From: Phaeobacter sp. CECT 5382
Lineage (GTDB): Bacteria; Pseudomonadota; Alphaproteobacteria; Rhodobacterales; Rhodobacteraceae
Reading direction: 5' to 3'
Assembly: GCF_001457775.1 (NCBI RefSeq)
Contig: NZ_CYSG01000009.1
Span: 106,171 to 170,170 of the forward strand
DNA length: 64,000 bases
The notes under the pieces were generated by a model. That model made no database searches. It was given only the letters and a program-made list of their open reading frames with translations, and had not been told where the DNA came from. Numbering within the stretch: position 1 is the first letter of the stretch; each line of letters starts with the position of its first letter. A program made the translations under genes and the position numbers. This document shows, one piece after another, positions 18,395-26,364 of the stretch.

Positions 18395-19006
18395 TCAGGC
18401 CGCATCTTCTCCGTCCACGTCGACCAGATCGGTGACAATCGAACGCAGGCCTTCCAGCAAACCCTCGTTGGGCGGCATCGAGAGAAGCGGCGCCATTTCC
18501 TTGATCAGTTTTTCCGGCAGGTTCCACCACTCCAGCTGCAACAGCCCGGCAACTGTATCCTCATCAAAGCGGCTGCGCAGGAAAGTGGCTGGATTTCCGC
18601 CCCAGATTTCGTAAGGTCCAACGTCTTTCGTCACCGTCGAGGTTGCCGCGATCACCGCACCATCGCCAATCGTGACCCCAGACAGGATGGTCACGTCCTG
18701 GCCGATCCAGACATCATTCCCAATCACCACATCGCCGTTGCTCTGCGGGTGTCCCTGGATCTCTTCGCCGCCCAGCTCTTCCTGAAAGACATGACCAAAT
18801 GGGAAGGTCGTGATCCAATCCACCCGGTGGCCGCCGCCCAGAACAACTTTCAGACCTGAGGCCAGAGAGGAAAATGACCCAATACTGAGATTGGCACCGT
18901 CACCAAAATGCTGGGTGTCGATCGTCTCGTAACCATAGGTAAACCGGCCGATATTGATCTTGCCATTGCCCAGTGGGCCTTCTTTGAAACTCGCAGGCGA
19001 GGTCAT
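18395..19006 (-). CDS. CatB-like hexapeptide-repeat O-acetyltransferase
   Basis: A 203-residue left-handed beta-helix acetyltransferase of the xenobiotic acyltransferase (XAT) group. Hexapeptide repeats run through IGNDVWIGQDVTILSGVTIGDGAVIAATS at about residues 95-125. The family's active-site loop is seen in GGGHRVDWITTFPF, with the catalytic His in that loop. The C-terminal WWNLPEKLI motif is typical. It may acetylate an antibiotic, a sugar or another hydroxyl acceptor; the actual substrate is unknown. Single gene, with an AGTTAACTCC leader and no obvious partner. Confidence 0.9.
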   Translation of the reverse strand: MTSPASFKEGPLGNGKINIGRFTYGYETIDTQHFGDGANLSIGSFSSLASGLKVVLGGGHRVDWITTFPFGHVFQEELGGEEIQGHPQSNGDVVIGNDVWIGQDVTILSGVTIGDGAVIAATSTVTKDVGPYEIWGGNPATFLRSRFDEDTVAGLLQLEWWNLPEKLIKEMAPLLSMPPNEGLLEGLRSIVTDLVDVDGEDAA

Positions 19007-19150
19007 AGTTAACTCCTGTTAAACGGGCACTCGTTCTGAGTGTTGGCAGCAGTTCTACGAGAAGTTTCTGAATAAACTTTAAAAATTTTAGCCAGCCTGC
19101 CTGGCATTTTGGCCAGACTAGCAGACCAGTCAATCCGGCCAGACCATTCG

Positions 19151-19183
19151 GAAAAGAAAAAGGGCCCGCCACTGGCGAGCCCC
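19151..19183 (-). terminator. Rho-independent terminator of rplM-rpsI
   Basis: On the minus strand, GGGCTCGCC, an AGT loop and GGCGGGCCC form a strong 9-bp stem followed by TTTTTCTTTT. It lies 24 bp past the rpsI stop. Confidence 0.93.
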
Positions 19184-19207
19184 GTAATCCAGAAGGATCT
19201 TGATATA

Positions 19208-19693
19208 TTAGCGCTTGGAGAACTGGAAGGAACGACGCGCTTTGCGGCGGCCGAATTTCTTCCGCTCAACAACACGGCTGTCGCGTGTCAGGAAGCCTGC
19301 GGCTTTCAGAGCACCACGCAGCGAGGGATCATACAGCTGCAGTGCTTTGGAAACACCGTGCTTGACCGCACCGGCCTGACCGGACAGACCGCCGCCTTTG
19401 ACGGTCGCGTAGACGTCAAACTGGTCTTCGACACCGGCAACGGTGAACGGCTGGCGCAGGATCATCTGCAGAACCGGACGGGCAAAGTATGTTTTCATTT
19501 CTTTGCCGTTGACCACGACCTTGCCGGAGCCAGGCTTGATCCAAACGCGGGCGACCGCGTCTTTACGCTTGCCGGTGGCATAGGCACGACCCAGTGCGTC
19601 ACGAACGGGCTCACGCGCGATGATGTCTTCTGCGACGGCTTCAACGCCTGCAACGGCGCTCAGCTCTTCGAGAGTGTTGATCTGATCAGTCAT
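19208..19693 (-). CDS. rpsI: Ribosomal protein uS9
   Basis: A 161-residue small-subunit ribosomal protein. It ends with the invariant basic tail [14 protein letters not shown], which contacts P-site tRNA. The core [15 protein letters not shown] motif appears as [20 protein letters not shown] near residue 40. The roughly 30-residue acidic N-terminal extension ([20 protein letters not shown]) is common in alphaproteobacteria. It follows rplM by 5 bp in the universally conserved rplM-rpsI operon and is followed by a strong terminator. Confidence 0.98.
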   Translation of the reverse strand: MTDQINTLEELSAVAGVEAVAEDIIAREPVRDALGRAYATGKRKDAVARVWIKPGSGKVVVNGKEMKTYFARPVLQMILRQPFTVAGVEDQFDVYATVKGGGLSGQAGAVKHGVSKALQLYDPSLRGALKAAGFLTRDSRVVERKKFGRRKARRSFQFSKR

Positions 19694-19698
19694 CGATA

Positions 19699-20157
19699 TC
19701 AGCTCCGCGTGTTTTTCTTGTTCATGGACTTAACATCCAGAACTTCGGGCGCCTGGGCTTCATGCCCGTGCTCGGTGCCAGCATAGATCCGCAGGTTGGT
19801 CATCACCTGACGCGACAGGCGGTTGCCTGGCAGCATGCGCTTGACAGCCTGATAGACAACGCGCTCAGGGTGCTTGCCTTCCAGAATTTCCTGCTTGGTG
19901 CGGGACTTGATGCCACCGGGGTGGCCAGTGTGCCAGTAGAAGTGCTCTTCGCGCTTCTTGCCGGTCATCTGGATCTTTTCAGCATTGATCACGATGACGT
20001 TGTCACCCATGTCCATATGCGGAGTGAATGTGGCTTTGTGCTTACCACGCAGACGCATGGCAATGATCGATGCGAGACGGCCCAACACCACGCCTTCGGC
20101 GTCGATGATGATCCATTTCTTCTCGATGTCTGCCGGTGTAGCAGAGAAGGTTTTCAT
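19699..20157 (-). CDS. rplM: Ribosomal protein uL13
   Basis: A 152-residue large-subunit ribosomal protein. It has the L13 motifs [16 protein letters not shown] near residue 15, [10 protein letters not shown] near 87, and the [12 protein letters not shown] segment near 112. It is first in the rplM-rpsI operon. A plausible promoter lies about 70 bp upstream. Confidence 0.98.
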   Translation of the reverse strand: MKTFSATPADIEKKWIIIDAEGVVLGRLASIIAMRLRGKHKATFTPHMDMGDNVIVINAEKIQMTGKKREEHFYWHTGHPGGIKSRTKQEILEGKHPERVVYQAVKRMLPGNRLSRQVMTNLRIYAGTEHGHEAQAPEVLDVKSMNKKNTRS

Positions 20158-20223
20158 GGCAGGTCAATCCTGTTTGTCGTGACGACGAAGGCAATAGCTC
20201 CTTCGCCTGAATTCGATGAAGCG

Positions 20224-20252
20224 GGTTTACGGGTATCGAATGCACCCGTCAA
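20224..20252 (-). promoter_or_regulatory. Putative sigma70-type promoter of rplM-rpsI
   Basis: On the minus strand, TTGACG (20247-20252) and TAAACC (20224-20229) are separated by 17 bp, upstream of the rplM start with a leader of about 60 nt. The -35 is near consensus and the -10 is weaker. Confidence 0.5.
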
Positions 20253-20319
20253 TGCAGCAAACCAAGTTAAAATTAAGCAAAATCAAAGTGTTGCAAAATA
20301 GGTATCATAATACCCCAAA

Positions 20320-21723
20320 TCAAACACTGATTTGCTCCGGCGGATTATCCAAAAGAGCCCGCAGGCGAAGCATCGCCTCCTCAAACCGTTTTAGAGAAAC
20401 ATGGCCATTCACAGCAATGCGAACCGCATTGGGCGCACGCCCGTCACGCAGGGCAAATTCATCTGCAGATCGGATCTGAACCCCCGCCGCCTCTGCTGCG
20501 CGAGTAAAGGCCGCCGAACGCCACCCTGAGGGCAGCCTAAGCCAGAGAAACGGTACATGATCATTCCAGACCAGCTCAAACCCACCAAGAGCATTCACAG
20601 CCACGCGGACATAGTTCGCCATCTCATGGCGCACGTCCCGCGCCAGTACTTTGGTCCTGGGGTCGGATAAGAAAATCCGGCTCAGCTCTGCCAATGGCTG
20701 CGCGAGGCCAAAGAAACTGTATTCCGCAGTCCGTCGCAAATCCTGTGCGCGCTCTTTCGGTGCCAAAGCAAAGCCGACCCGCAGGGCTGGGGTCAGGCTT
20801 TTGGAAATAGAGCAGACATGCCAAGTCATGTCAGGGGCCAGTGCCCGGTAGCTGGGCGAGCGGGCGTCGCCCATGCGGTAGCAATCATCCTCAAGGATCT
20901 GCAGCCCGTGCCGACGGGCCACAGTCAGGATCTCCTGTCGCCGGGCCTGAGGGGTAAAAAGCCCGGTCGGATTGTGCACCTCGGGACTGGTACAAAGGAT
21001 CGTCGCCCCGGTCTTGCGAATAGCCAGCTCCAGGGACGCGGGTACAATTCCATGTTCATCCATCGCCACGCCAACCACCTTGGCCCGCAGCAGTTCCGCG
21101 GCACGCCGAAAGCCGGCATAGGACAGATCTTCGACCAAGAGCACCGGCTGCTGGTCGCGCAACAGCGTTTGCAACACCGTCAGAATGCCGTTCTGCCCTC
21201 CATGGGTTAAAACCACCTCGGCCTCCGACAGTGGCCCCAGTGGCTGATCGGACAGCCAGTCCACAACGGCCTGACGTACCGGCAGATAGGCGTCGCGCGT
21301 GGGGTAATTCAGATACATCAACGGATCAGCCTTGGCGACTTTCTCCATAGCCTGCCGCAACGCGTCAACCTGGCCGACATCCACAATACGCGGGCTGAAC
21401 AGGCTGACATGATGCGGGTCCTGCGCCTCAAGCAGGTGCAGCTGGCGGGACCAGACATCGTCCATCACCTGACTCTTCTTTTCCGCAACGAAGGTTCCGC
21501 GCCCGACCTCTGCCTGCAGCATACCTTCGTCCGTGAGGATAGAATACGCCCGGGCAACCGTCCCTGGGGTGATCTGCAGCTGGTAGGCCAATTCACGCAC
21601 CGGTGGCAGTTTGGTTCCGGTTTGCAAGATCTCTTGCGCTATGGCCGCGCGAATGGTGTTCGCCACACGCTGATATTTCGGCCCAGATTGACCTTCCAGG
21701 TCCGGCGCCCAAATTGTACCCAT
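20320..21723 (-). CDS. MocR-type regulator (GntR HTH plus aminotransferase fold)
   Basis: A 467-residue protein of the MocR/GabR group. Residues 14-80 are a GntR winged HTH (KLPPVRELAYQLQITPGTVARAY, then GRGTFVAE). The remainder is a fold-type I aminotransferase domain with the PLP lysine in SISKSLTPALRVGF and the PLP-contacting Asp/Tyr regions (HNPTGLFTP, EDDCYRMGD). Such proteins sense PLP-linked amino compounds and regulate a divergent gene. The neighbour here is a DUF1127 gene, divergent with 95 bp between starts. That gap holds direct and inverted repeats fitting MocR operators. Confidence 0.93.
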   Translation of the reverse strand: MGTIWAPDLEGQSGPKYQRVANTIRAAIAQEILQTGTKLPPVRELAYQLQITPGTVARAYSILTDEGMLQAEVGRGTFVAEKKSQVMDDVWSRQLHLLEAQDPHHVSLFSPRIVDVGQVDALRQAMEKVAKADPLMYLNYPTRDAYLPVRQAVVDWLSDQPLGPLSEAEVVLTHGGQNGILTVLQTLLRDQQPVLLVEDLSYAGFRRAAELLRAKVVGVAMDEHGIVPASLELAIRKTGATILCTSPEVHNPTGLFTPQARRQEILTVARRHGLQILEDDCYRMGDARSPSYRALAPDMTWHVCSISKSLTPALRVGFALAPKERAQDLRRTAEYSFFGLAQPLAELSRIFLSDPRTKVLARDVRHEMANYVRVAVNALGGFELVWNDHVPFLWLRLPSGWRSAAFTRAAEAAGVQIRSADEFALRDGRAPNAVRIAVNGHVSLKRFEEAMLRLRALLDNPPEQISV

Positions 21724-21802
21724 TACAATTCACCCTTAGACAGCATGACAATCACATTGTATCAAAACACGACTAACAAATAATCGGGATTGTATCAACA
21801 CA
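21712..21802. promoter_or_regulatory. Operator array between MocR and DUF1127 genes
   Basis: An inverted repeat AATTGTA-CCCAT-TACAATT (21712-21730) spans the mocR start codon. Two direct repeats, ATTGTATCAAAACA (21756-21769) and ATTGTATCAACACA (21789-21802), are offset by 33 bp, about three helical turns. All copies share ATTGTA. GabR, a MocR protein, is known to bind direct repeats spaced about 34 bp, so this fits autoregulation plus control of the DUF1127 gene. Confidence 0.72.
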
Positions 21803-21818
21803 ATAAAGGACCAAGACC

Positions 21819-22052
21819 ATGACACAGCCTGCAACACACAGCCATCCACACATGCCCTACCTGAACAGCCGCCCTGCCCTGCCGGTGCTGGCACAGGTAG
21901 CCGTCGCCTTTGCAGTCATGGTAACCAAATGGTCCACCCGCCAACGCACACGCCGCCAGCTGCGCCATCTTAGCGCAGGGCAGCTGAAAGACATTGGGCT
22001 CTCTCGCCAGGACGCCCATTATGAAGGAACTCTTCCGTTCTGGCGCCCTTGA
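21819..22052 (+). CDS. DUF1127 small protein
   Basis: A 77-residue protein. The C-terminal 40 residues form the DUF1127 (YjiS-like) motif: RQRTRRQLRHLSAGQLKDIGLSRQDA. These small arginine-rich proteins are abundant in alphaproteobacteria. Some affect RNA turnover and phosphate or stress responses; the role of this one is unknown. The N-terminus carries a hydrophobic patch (LPVLAQVAVAFAVMV), possibly membrane-associated. An AAAGGA ribosome-binding site precedes it. It is divergent from a MocR regulator that probably controls it, and a strong terminator follows. Confidence 0.88.
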   Translation: MTQPATHSHPHMPYLNSRPALPVLAQVAVAFAVMVTKWSTRQRTRRQLRHLSAGQLKDIGLSRQDAHYEGTLPFWRP

Positions 22053-22078
22053 TCCCCTGGGCAACAGAACCACCTTAT

Positions 22079-22110
22079 GGCCGGGGCCTGTCCCCGGCCT
22101 TTTTTATTTT
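22079..22110 (+). terminator. Rho-independent terminator of the DUF1127 gene
   Basis: GGCCGGGG, loop CCTGT, CCCCGGCC: an 8-bp all-GC stem followed by TTTTTTATTTTT. It lies 26 bp after the stop. Confidence 0.95.
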
Positions 22111-22361
22111 TCGCGCGCACATCTGGGCGGGCAAGCGCAGGCCTTTGCACCTAATCGGTCCTTCCCAACCCACACGCCCAAACCACATGGGCAGACCACA
22201 TGGGCAATTTCTTAGAGACCTCTTAACGAATTTCCTTGATCGAATCCCGTACCCCGCCTAGATGCGCCTCACTTTCGGTACCGATCCCAACCCCGAATCC
22301 GTATTCGGGGGGGCGCTAAGGACCGGCTGGATTTCAATCTACTGGAACGAAGGGGAGTGTC
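22111..22361 (+). other. Untranslated region before speD
   Basis: No convincing gene is visible. It holds a 13-bp tandem repeat (ACCACATGGGCAG twice, 22182-22206) and, nearer speD, the structured element described separately. An AAGGGGAG ribosome-binding site lies just before speD. Confidence 0.6.
22264..22316 (+). ncRNA. Candidate structured leader of speD-speE
   Basis: An outer stem GCGCC (22264-22268)/GGCGC (22312-22316) encloses a small TCG-GTAC-CGA hairpin and a perfect 8-bp hairpin CCCCGAAT-CCGT-ATTCGGGG (22291-22310). The element ends 45 bp before the speD start, where polyamine or SAM control would make sense. It does not match a riboswitch class I can recognise. Confidence 0.4.
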
Positions 22362-22868
22362 ATGAAAGACGCCAACCTCTTCCAACTGGGGATCGGTCTG
22401 GAGACAGGCGCCCAAGAGGAAGATACCACCCGCGGAGTAACTCCTGCGAAACTAGAAGCTATTGTGGAAGCGGATCGCGAAGACCATTTCATCCGTCGAG
22501 ACGGGAAAGTCTTTGCCGGCACCCATCTGATCATCGAAGTGATGAAGGGCACCGGTCTTGACTGCGAGATCCGCATTCAGAATGCCTTTCGCAAATCGGT
22601 CGAGGTCTGCGGGGCAACGCTGCTGCACATTCATACCCATAAATTCTCGCCGCAAGGCGTTTCGGGCGTAGCGGTTCTCGCGGAAAGCCATATCTCGGTG
22701 CATACCTGGCCTGAAATCGGCTATGGTGCCTTTGACGTTTTCATGTGCGGCGATGCCGACCCGTGGAAGGCCGTCGATGTGCTGAAAGAAGCTTTTGAGA
22801 CTGCCCATGTCGAGGTGCGCGAACTTTTGCGCGGCGAAGAGTTGATCGCAAAGGAGGTCGCAGCATGA
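22362..22868 (+). CDS. speD: S-adenosylmethionine decarboxylase proenzyme
   Basis: A 168-residue pyruvoyl enzyme giving decarboxylated SAM for spermidine synthesis. The self-cleavage site is AESHISVHTWPE, so chains would split between Glu108 and Ser109, leaving pyruvate on the alpha chain. The downstream YGAFDVFMCGD motif, with the processing/active-site Cys, is present. It overlaps speE by 4 bp (ATGA), so the two are translationally coupled. A candidate structured leader precedes it. Confidence 0.95.
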   Translation: MKDANLFQLGIGLETGAQEEDTTRGVTPAKLEAIVEADREDHFIRRDGKVFAGTHLIIEVMKGTGLDCEIRIQNAFRKSVEVCGATLLHIHTHKFSPQGVSGVAVLAESHISVHTWPEIGYGAFDVFMCGDADPWKAVDVLKEAFETAHVEVRELLRGEELIAKEVAA

Positions 22869-23740
22869 GCGAGGCCACCAAACAAGACGAAAAACAGGTC
22901 TGGGTGACAGAAAGCCTGCACGATCACTACGCCCAACGTCTGCGCGTGGATGAAATGCTTTATGACAGTGAGACAGAGCATCAGCGCCTGAAGGTGTTTC
23001 AGAACGGCACCTTCGGCCGCATACTGACGCTGGATGATGTGGTGCAGACCACCGAAGGCGACAATTTCATCTATCACGAGATGCTGACCCATGTGCCAAT
23101 TCTGGCCCATGGCAGTGCAAAACGCGTGCTGATCATTGGTGGCGGCGATGGCGGTATGGCCCGCGAGGCCCTGCGTCATCGCACGGTTGAACACGTCACC
23201 ATGGTCGAGATCGATGCGGGTGTCGTAGATTTCTCCAAAGAATACCTGCCGATGCTGAGCCAGGGCGCCTTGGACGATCCGCGCCTAAATCTGGTGATCA
23301 ACGACGGGGCTCTTTTTATGAAAGAGACCAGTGACAAATTCGACGTCATCATCGTTGATTCCACCGACCCCATCGGTCCTGGCGAAGTACTGTTCACCGA
23401 TACCTTCTACGGTCATGCGGCTCGCGCCCTGACCGAAGACGGCATTATCGTCACCCAAAACGGCGTGCCTTTTATGCAAGGGGACGAGCTGACAGGCACC
23501 CTGCGCGCGTTTCAGGCGTTGTTTGCCGATGCCAGCTGTTATCTGGCAACCATCCCCACCTATGCAGGTGGGCCGATGGCTTTTGGCTGGGGCAGTCACA
23601 GCAGCACGAACCGCAGCGTTTCGCTTACCGATCTTGAAGCTCGCTTTGCCGCAGCGGGGTTTGAAACCGACTATTACACCCCCGAGGTCCACAAGGCGGC
23701 CTTTGCACTGCCGGGCTATGTAAAGAAGCTGTTCCCGTAG
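22865..23740 (+). CDS. speE: Spermidine synthase
   Basis: A 291-residue aminopropyltransferase. It has the dcSAM-binding motif VLIIGGGDGGMAREALRH near residue 83, the catalytic DSTDPIGPGEVLF loop near 163, and the ENFIYHEM-like motif GDNFIYHEMLTHVP near 62, all diagnostic. It uses dcSAM from SpeD and putrescine. The N-terminal LHDHYAQRLRVDEMLYDS matches the family. Second gene of speDE, followed by a long hairpin shared with the convergent fkbM gene. Confidence 0.96.
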   Translation: MSEATKQDEKQVWVTESLHDHYAQRLRVDEMLYDSETEHQRLKVFQNGTFGRILTLDDVVQTTEGDNFIYHEMLTHVPILAHGSAKRVLIIGGGDGGMAREALRHRTVEHVTMVEIDAGVVDFSKEYLPMLSQGALDDPRLNLVINDGALFMKETSDKFDVIIVDSTDPIGPGEVLFTDTFYGHAARALTEDGIIVTQNGVPFMQGDELTGTLRAFQALFADASCYLATIPTYAGGPMAFGWGSHSSTNRSVSLTDLEARFAAAGFETDYYTPEVHKAAFALPGYVKKLFP

Positions 23741-23764
23741 TCGGCTCAGAAACTTCCAGACCAC

Positions 23765-23796
23765 GTTTAGGGGTAGGCGCTTGCCTTCCCCTGAAC
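23765..23796. terminator. Bidirectional terminator-like hairpin between speE and fkbM
   Basis: GTTTAGGGGTAGGC, loop GCTT, GCCTTCCCCTGAAC gives a 14-position stem with one T-T mismatch and one T-G pair, 24 bp after speE and 48 bp from the fkbM stop. The following U-tract is weak (GTTTCT). Confidence 0.65.
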
Positions 23797-23844
23797 GTTT
23801 CTGACCACTGTTGTTTCAGAAGCCCCCCAACGCCAGAGCACCCC

Positions 23845-24564
23845 CTAGTGACGCAGATAAAGAGCATCGCCGTGACGCGGCACCATTGAGTAAAGATGCG
23901 AGATCAACTTGAACCCCTGGGCGCGGAAATGCGCATCGATGTCGTCAAAACTGGCACCGCCTTCATACATCGGCACCCGGCTGACTTCGCATTTACACAG
24001 CTCAAACTGTCGCAAACCATCCCCCAGCCCCTGCAGGATCGACAATTCATGCCCCTGCACATCCAGCACCAGCATTGCACGGTCTGCCGAGGTTGGATCG
24101 ATACCCTGCCCCGCCAGGATCCCCCGCAAGGATTTTGTAGTCATCTCCAGCACCTCACCGGTTTCCCGACTGTGGGGAAATCGCGTCTTGTAGGTCTCTG
24201 TGGCAGTGTGAATGGAGGAAGACGATCCATCGTTATTGAAGCGATGAAACTGCAGCTCTTCGCCGGTTTCAGCCGACACCAGAGCACATTCGGTCAGATG
24301 ACGCGTGGCCCCGTTTCGTGACGCCACAACCTGACACAGCTTGCTATAGGTCGCAGGGTCCGCTTCGACCCAAAGCACGGATTTGGCACCATATCCCTCG
24401 TAGACTGCAGCGTCTTCGGCCCAATGCGCACCGATGTGAACGATCAGATCCACCGGAGACAACCGCTGCATTTTCACCTCATAACGGGAGGCTCGGAAAT
24501 ACTTGCGCCAATGATCCGGCACCAGTTTCTTGGCCTGCTTTTCCGCCAGTTTCAAAACTTTCAT
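23845..24564 (-). CDS. FkbM family SAM-dependent methyltransferase
   Basis: A 239-residue methyltransferase. The SAM site is DLIVHIGAHWAEDAAVYEGYG followed by VLWVEADP. The FkbM signature LVLDVQGHELSILQGL appears near residue 170. FkbM proteins O-methylate sugars, glycans or polyketides; the substrate is unknown. HIGAH replaces the more usual D-x-GAN, a variant common in the family. Single gene converging with speE; no sugar-biosynthesis cluster is adjacent. Confidence 0.88.
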   Translation of the reverse strand: MKVLKLAEKQAKKLVPDHWRKYFRASRYEVKMQRLSPVDLIVHIGAHWAEDAAVYEGYGAKSVLWVEADPATYSKLCQVVASRNGATRHLTECALVSAETGEELQFHRFNNDGSSSSIHTATETYKTRFPHSRETGEVLEMTTKSLRGILAGQGIDPTSADRAMLVLDVQGHELSILQGLGDGLRQFELCKCEVSRVPMYEGGASFDDIDAHFRAQGFKLISHLYSMVPRHGDALYLRH

Positions 24565-24935
24565 TCCAAACTCCGCATTCGATTTCTTGGCGATGGCGTC
24601 AGCTGCACCGCATCAATCAACTTTCAAAAAATGGCAAAACCACATGCTCCGATCCTGACGGAATGAATTGCGACCGGAACTTACGGTTGCATATCCTGAC
24701 ATCACGGGCGGCAGCTTCACTTTTGGCGCAGAATAAGCGGGGTTCTGCGCCAAAAGAAACCCAAGATCACTGAGAGTCTGCTCGGAGTGTATGATTTTTA
24801 TAGGCAAAATCGCCGCACTTGAGCTTTACCGCTCCCTTCTGATAGTCGAAGCGAACAGAACTGACACAGGCCAAGTAGGGCCCACGTAGAGGCCAAGTAC
24901 GGACCAAAGCGGTTTTACAGCTAAGGGCAGACCAG
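24565..24935. other. 371-bp intergenic region, fkbM to psd
   Basis: No gene with a believable start and composition is visible. The region contains a perfect 14-bp inverted repeat (24720-24756, listed separately) and otherwise the divergent upstream regions of fkbM and psd. Confidence 0.6.
24720..24756. repeat. Perfect 14-bp inverted repeat
   Basis: CTTTTGGCGCAGAA and TTCTGCGCCAAAAG are exact reverse complements separated by 9 bp (TAAGCGGGG). There is no following U-tract on either strand, so it is not a standard terminator. It may be a dispersed intergenic palindrome (REP-like) or a regulator site. Confidence 0.8.
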
Positions 24936-25829
24936 ATGAAGAATACTCCAATCCGCGTTGTGAACCGAGAAACCGGAGCCGTTTTCGATGAGGTGATCCT
25001 GGGGGAAAAATTGATCCGCTGGGCCTATCAGGATGGCAGTGCCGGTCTGATCGAGCGCCTGTTGTTCCGCTCGCCGCTTGTGAGCCGCCTGATGGGGCGC
25101 TGGTTTGACTCTTCCTGGTCGCGTGGCAAGATCCAGTCGGTGATAGACGAGCTGTCCATCGACATGTCCGAAGCGCAACGCCCGGCACAGGATTACAGCT
25201 CGTTCAACGATTTCTTTGCCCGCCACCTGACACCCCAATCGCGCCCCTCCAGCCCTGCTGCAGAAGATGTTGTCTCCCCCGCCGACGGGCGCGTACTGGT
25301 GTTTCCTAAACTGGACAGGGATGTCTTTGTCCCGGTCAAGGGGCACCCAATGTCAATCACCGCAATGCTGCAAGATGAGGCCGAGCGATTTCTCGGCGGG
25401 GCTCTGGCCATCGTCCGGCTTTGCCCCGCTGACTATCACCGCTATCATTTTCCGGCTGCGGGCAAGATCCTGCGCTCTCATGAAATTTCCGGGGCTCTGC
25501 ACTCGGTGAACCCCATCGCCCTGGGGGCAGGCCCGGATGTGTTTGGCGAAAACAAACGTTGCAATACTCTGATCGAAAACGACCGCATTGGCACCTATTG
25601 TTTTAGCGAAGTCGGGGCCTTCGGCGTTGGCTCCATCATCAATACCCGCACCAGTGGCACGGTCGAGAAGATGGAAGAAAAGGGCTATTTCAAATTCGGC
25701 GGCTCCACCGTTGTCGTGGTCTTTGAACCCGGCCAGATCGTGTTCAGCGACGACCTGATCGCCAATAGTGCCCAGGGGCGCGAAACCCTGATCAAGGTTG
25801 GTCAACCGCTCGCACATGCGCTGAACTGA
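24936..25829 (+). CDS. psd: Phosphatidylserine decarboxylase proenzyme
   Basis: A 297-residue inner-membrane-associated enzyme producing phosphatidylethanolamine. The self-cleavage motif is FGGSTVVV, so Ser257 becomes the pyruvoyl group. The conserved FFARHLTPQSRP, SPADGRV and YHRYHFPAAGKI segments are all present. The region upstream of the motif would form the beta chain. Length is typical of the PSD-A type with an internal Gly-Gly-Ser-Thr. Single gene. Confidence 0.95.
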   Translation: MKNTPIRVVNRETGAVFDEVILGEKLIRWAYQDGSAGLIERLLFRSPLVSRLMGRWFDSSWSRGKIQSVIDELSIDMSEAQRPAQDYSSFNDFFARHLTPQSRPSSPAAEDVVSPADGRVLVFPKLDRDVFVPVKGHPMSITAMLQDEAERFLGGALAIVRLCPADYHRYHFPAAGKILRSHEISGALHSVNPIALGAGPDVFGENKRCNTLIENDRIGTYCFSEVGAFGVGSIINTRTSGTVEKMEEKGYFKFGGSTVVVVFEPGQIVFSDDLIANSAQGRETLIKVGQPLAHALN

Positions 25830-25883
25830 GCACAGCCTGGCACGGGCTCGAAGCTGACGATCCCAAACGCGCGTTTCAGAGCG

Positions 25884-26306
25884 CTAGCGTTCCGGAGGGA
25901 TTGCGTAGGTCATGGTGGAGCGCGCCACCAGCTTATCCGAGCCTTCCGTGAACATATGCACATCGCCCACTGCCAGGCTGCGCCCCAGTTTTAACAGCTG
26001 ACCTTTGGCAATTATGGCTTTGCCTGCTTCCGGCTTGCGCATAAAATCGAGCGAACAATTGGTGGTGACGGCCAGCGCTTTGCGTCCCAGCCGCGACAAG
26101 ACCAGCGCGTAGACCGTGACATCCGCGAGCGCAAACATCGACGGTCCCGACACCGTGCCGCCCGGGCGCAGATGCCGGTCTGCCACTTTCAGGCGCATGG
26201 TGATGCCATCCTCTGATAGCTGATCAATTCCAAAATCATCTGCCACTTGTGGAAAAATTTCCGCCATATAGGCTTCAAGTCCGCGCGCGTCGAATGCCAA
26301 TCCCAT
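25884..26306 (-). CDS. PaaI/YbgC-type hotdog thioesterase
   Basis: A 140-residue single hotdog-fold protein. The motif LRPGGTVSGPSMFALADVTVYALV places the family's catalytic-site helix at about residues 45-70, with the aspartate at ALAD. Such enzymes hydrolyse aryl- or acyl-CoA thioesters. It is divergent from an enoyl-CoA hydratase-like gene (58 bp between starts), which suggests a shared acyl-CoA theme but gives no specific pathway. Confidence 0.88.
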   Translation of the reverse strand: MGLAFDARGLEAYMAEIFPQVADDFGIDQLSEDGITMRLKVADRHLRPGGTVSGPSMFALADVTVYALVLSRLGRKALAVTTNCSLDFMRKPEAGKAIIAKGQLLKLGRSLAVGDVHMFTEGSDKLVARSTMTYAIPPER

Positions 26307-26364
26307 GCTTTTCCTTCCCTCATTTGCAGCCTAGTGTTCACCCGGAACCTAGAGGGAGAGCAAG

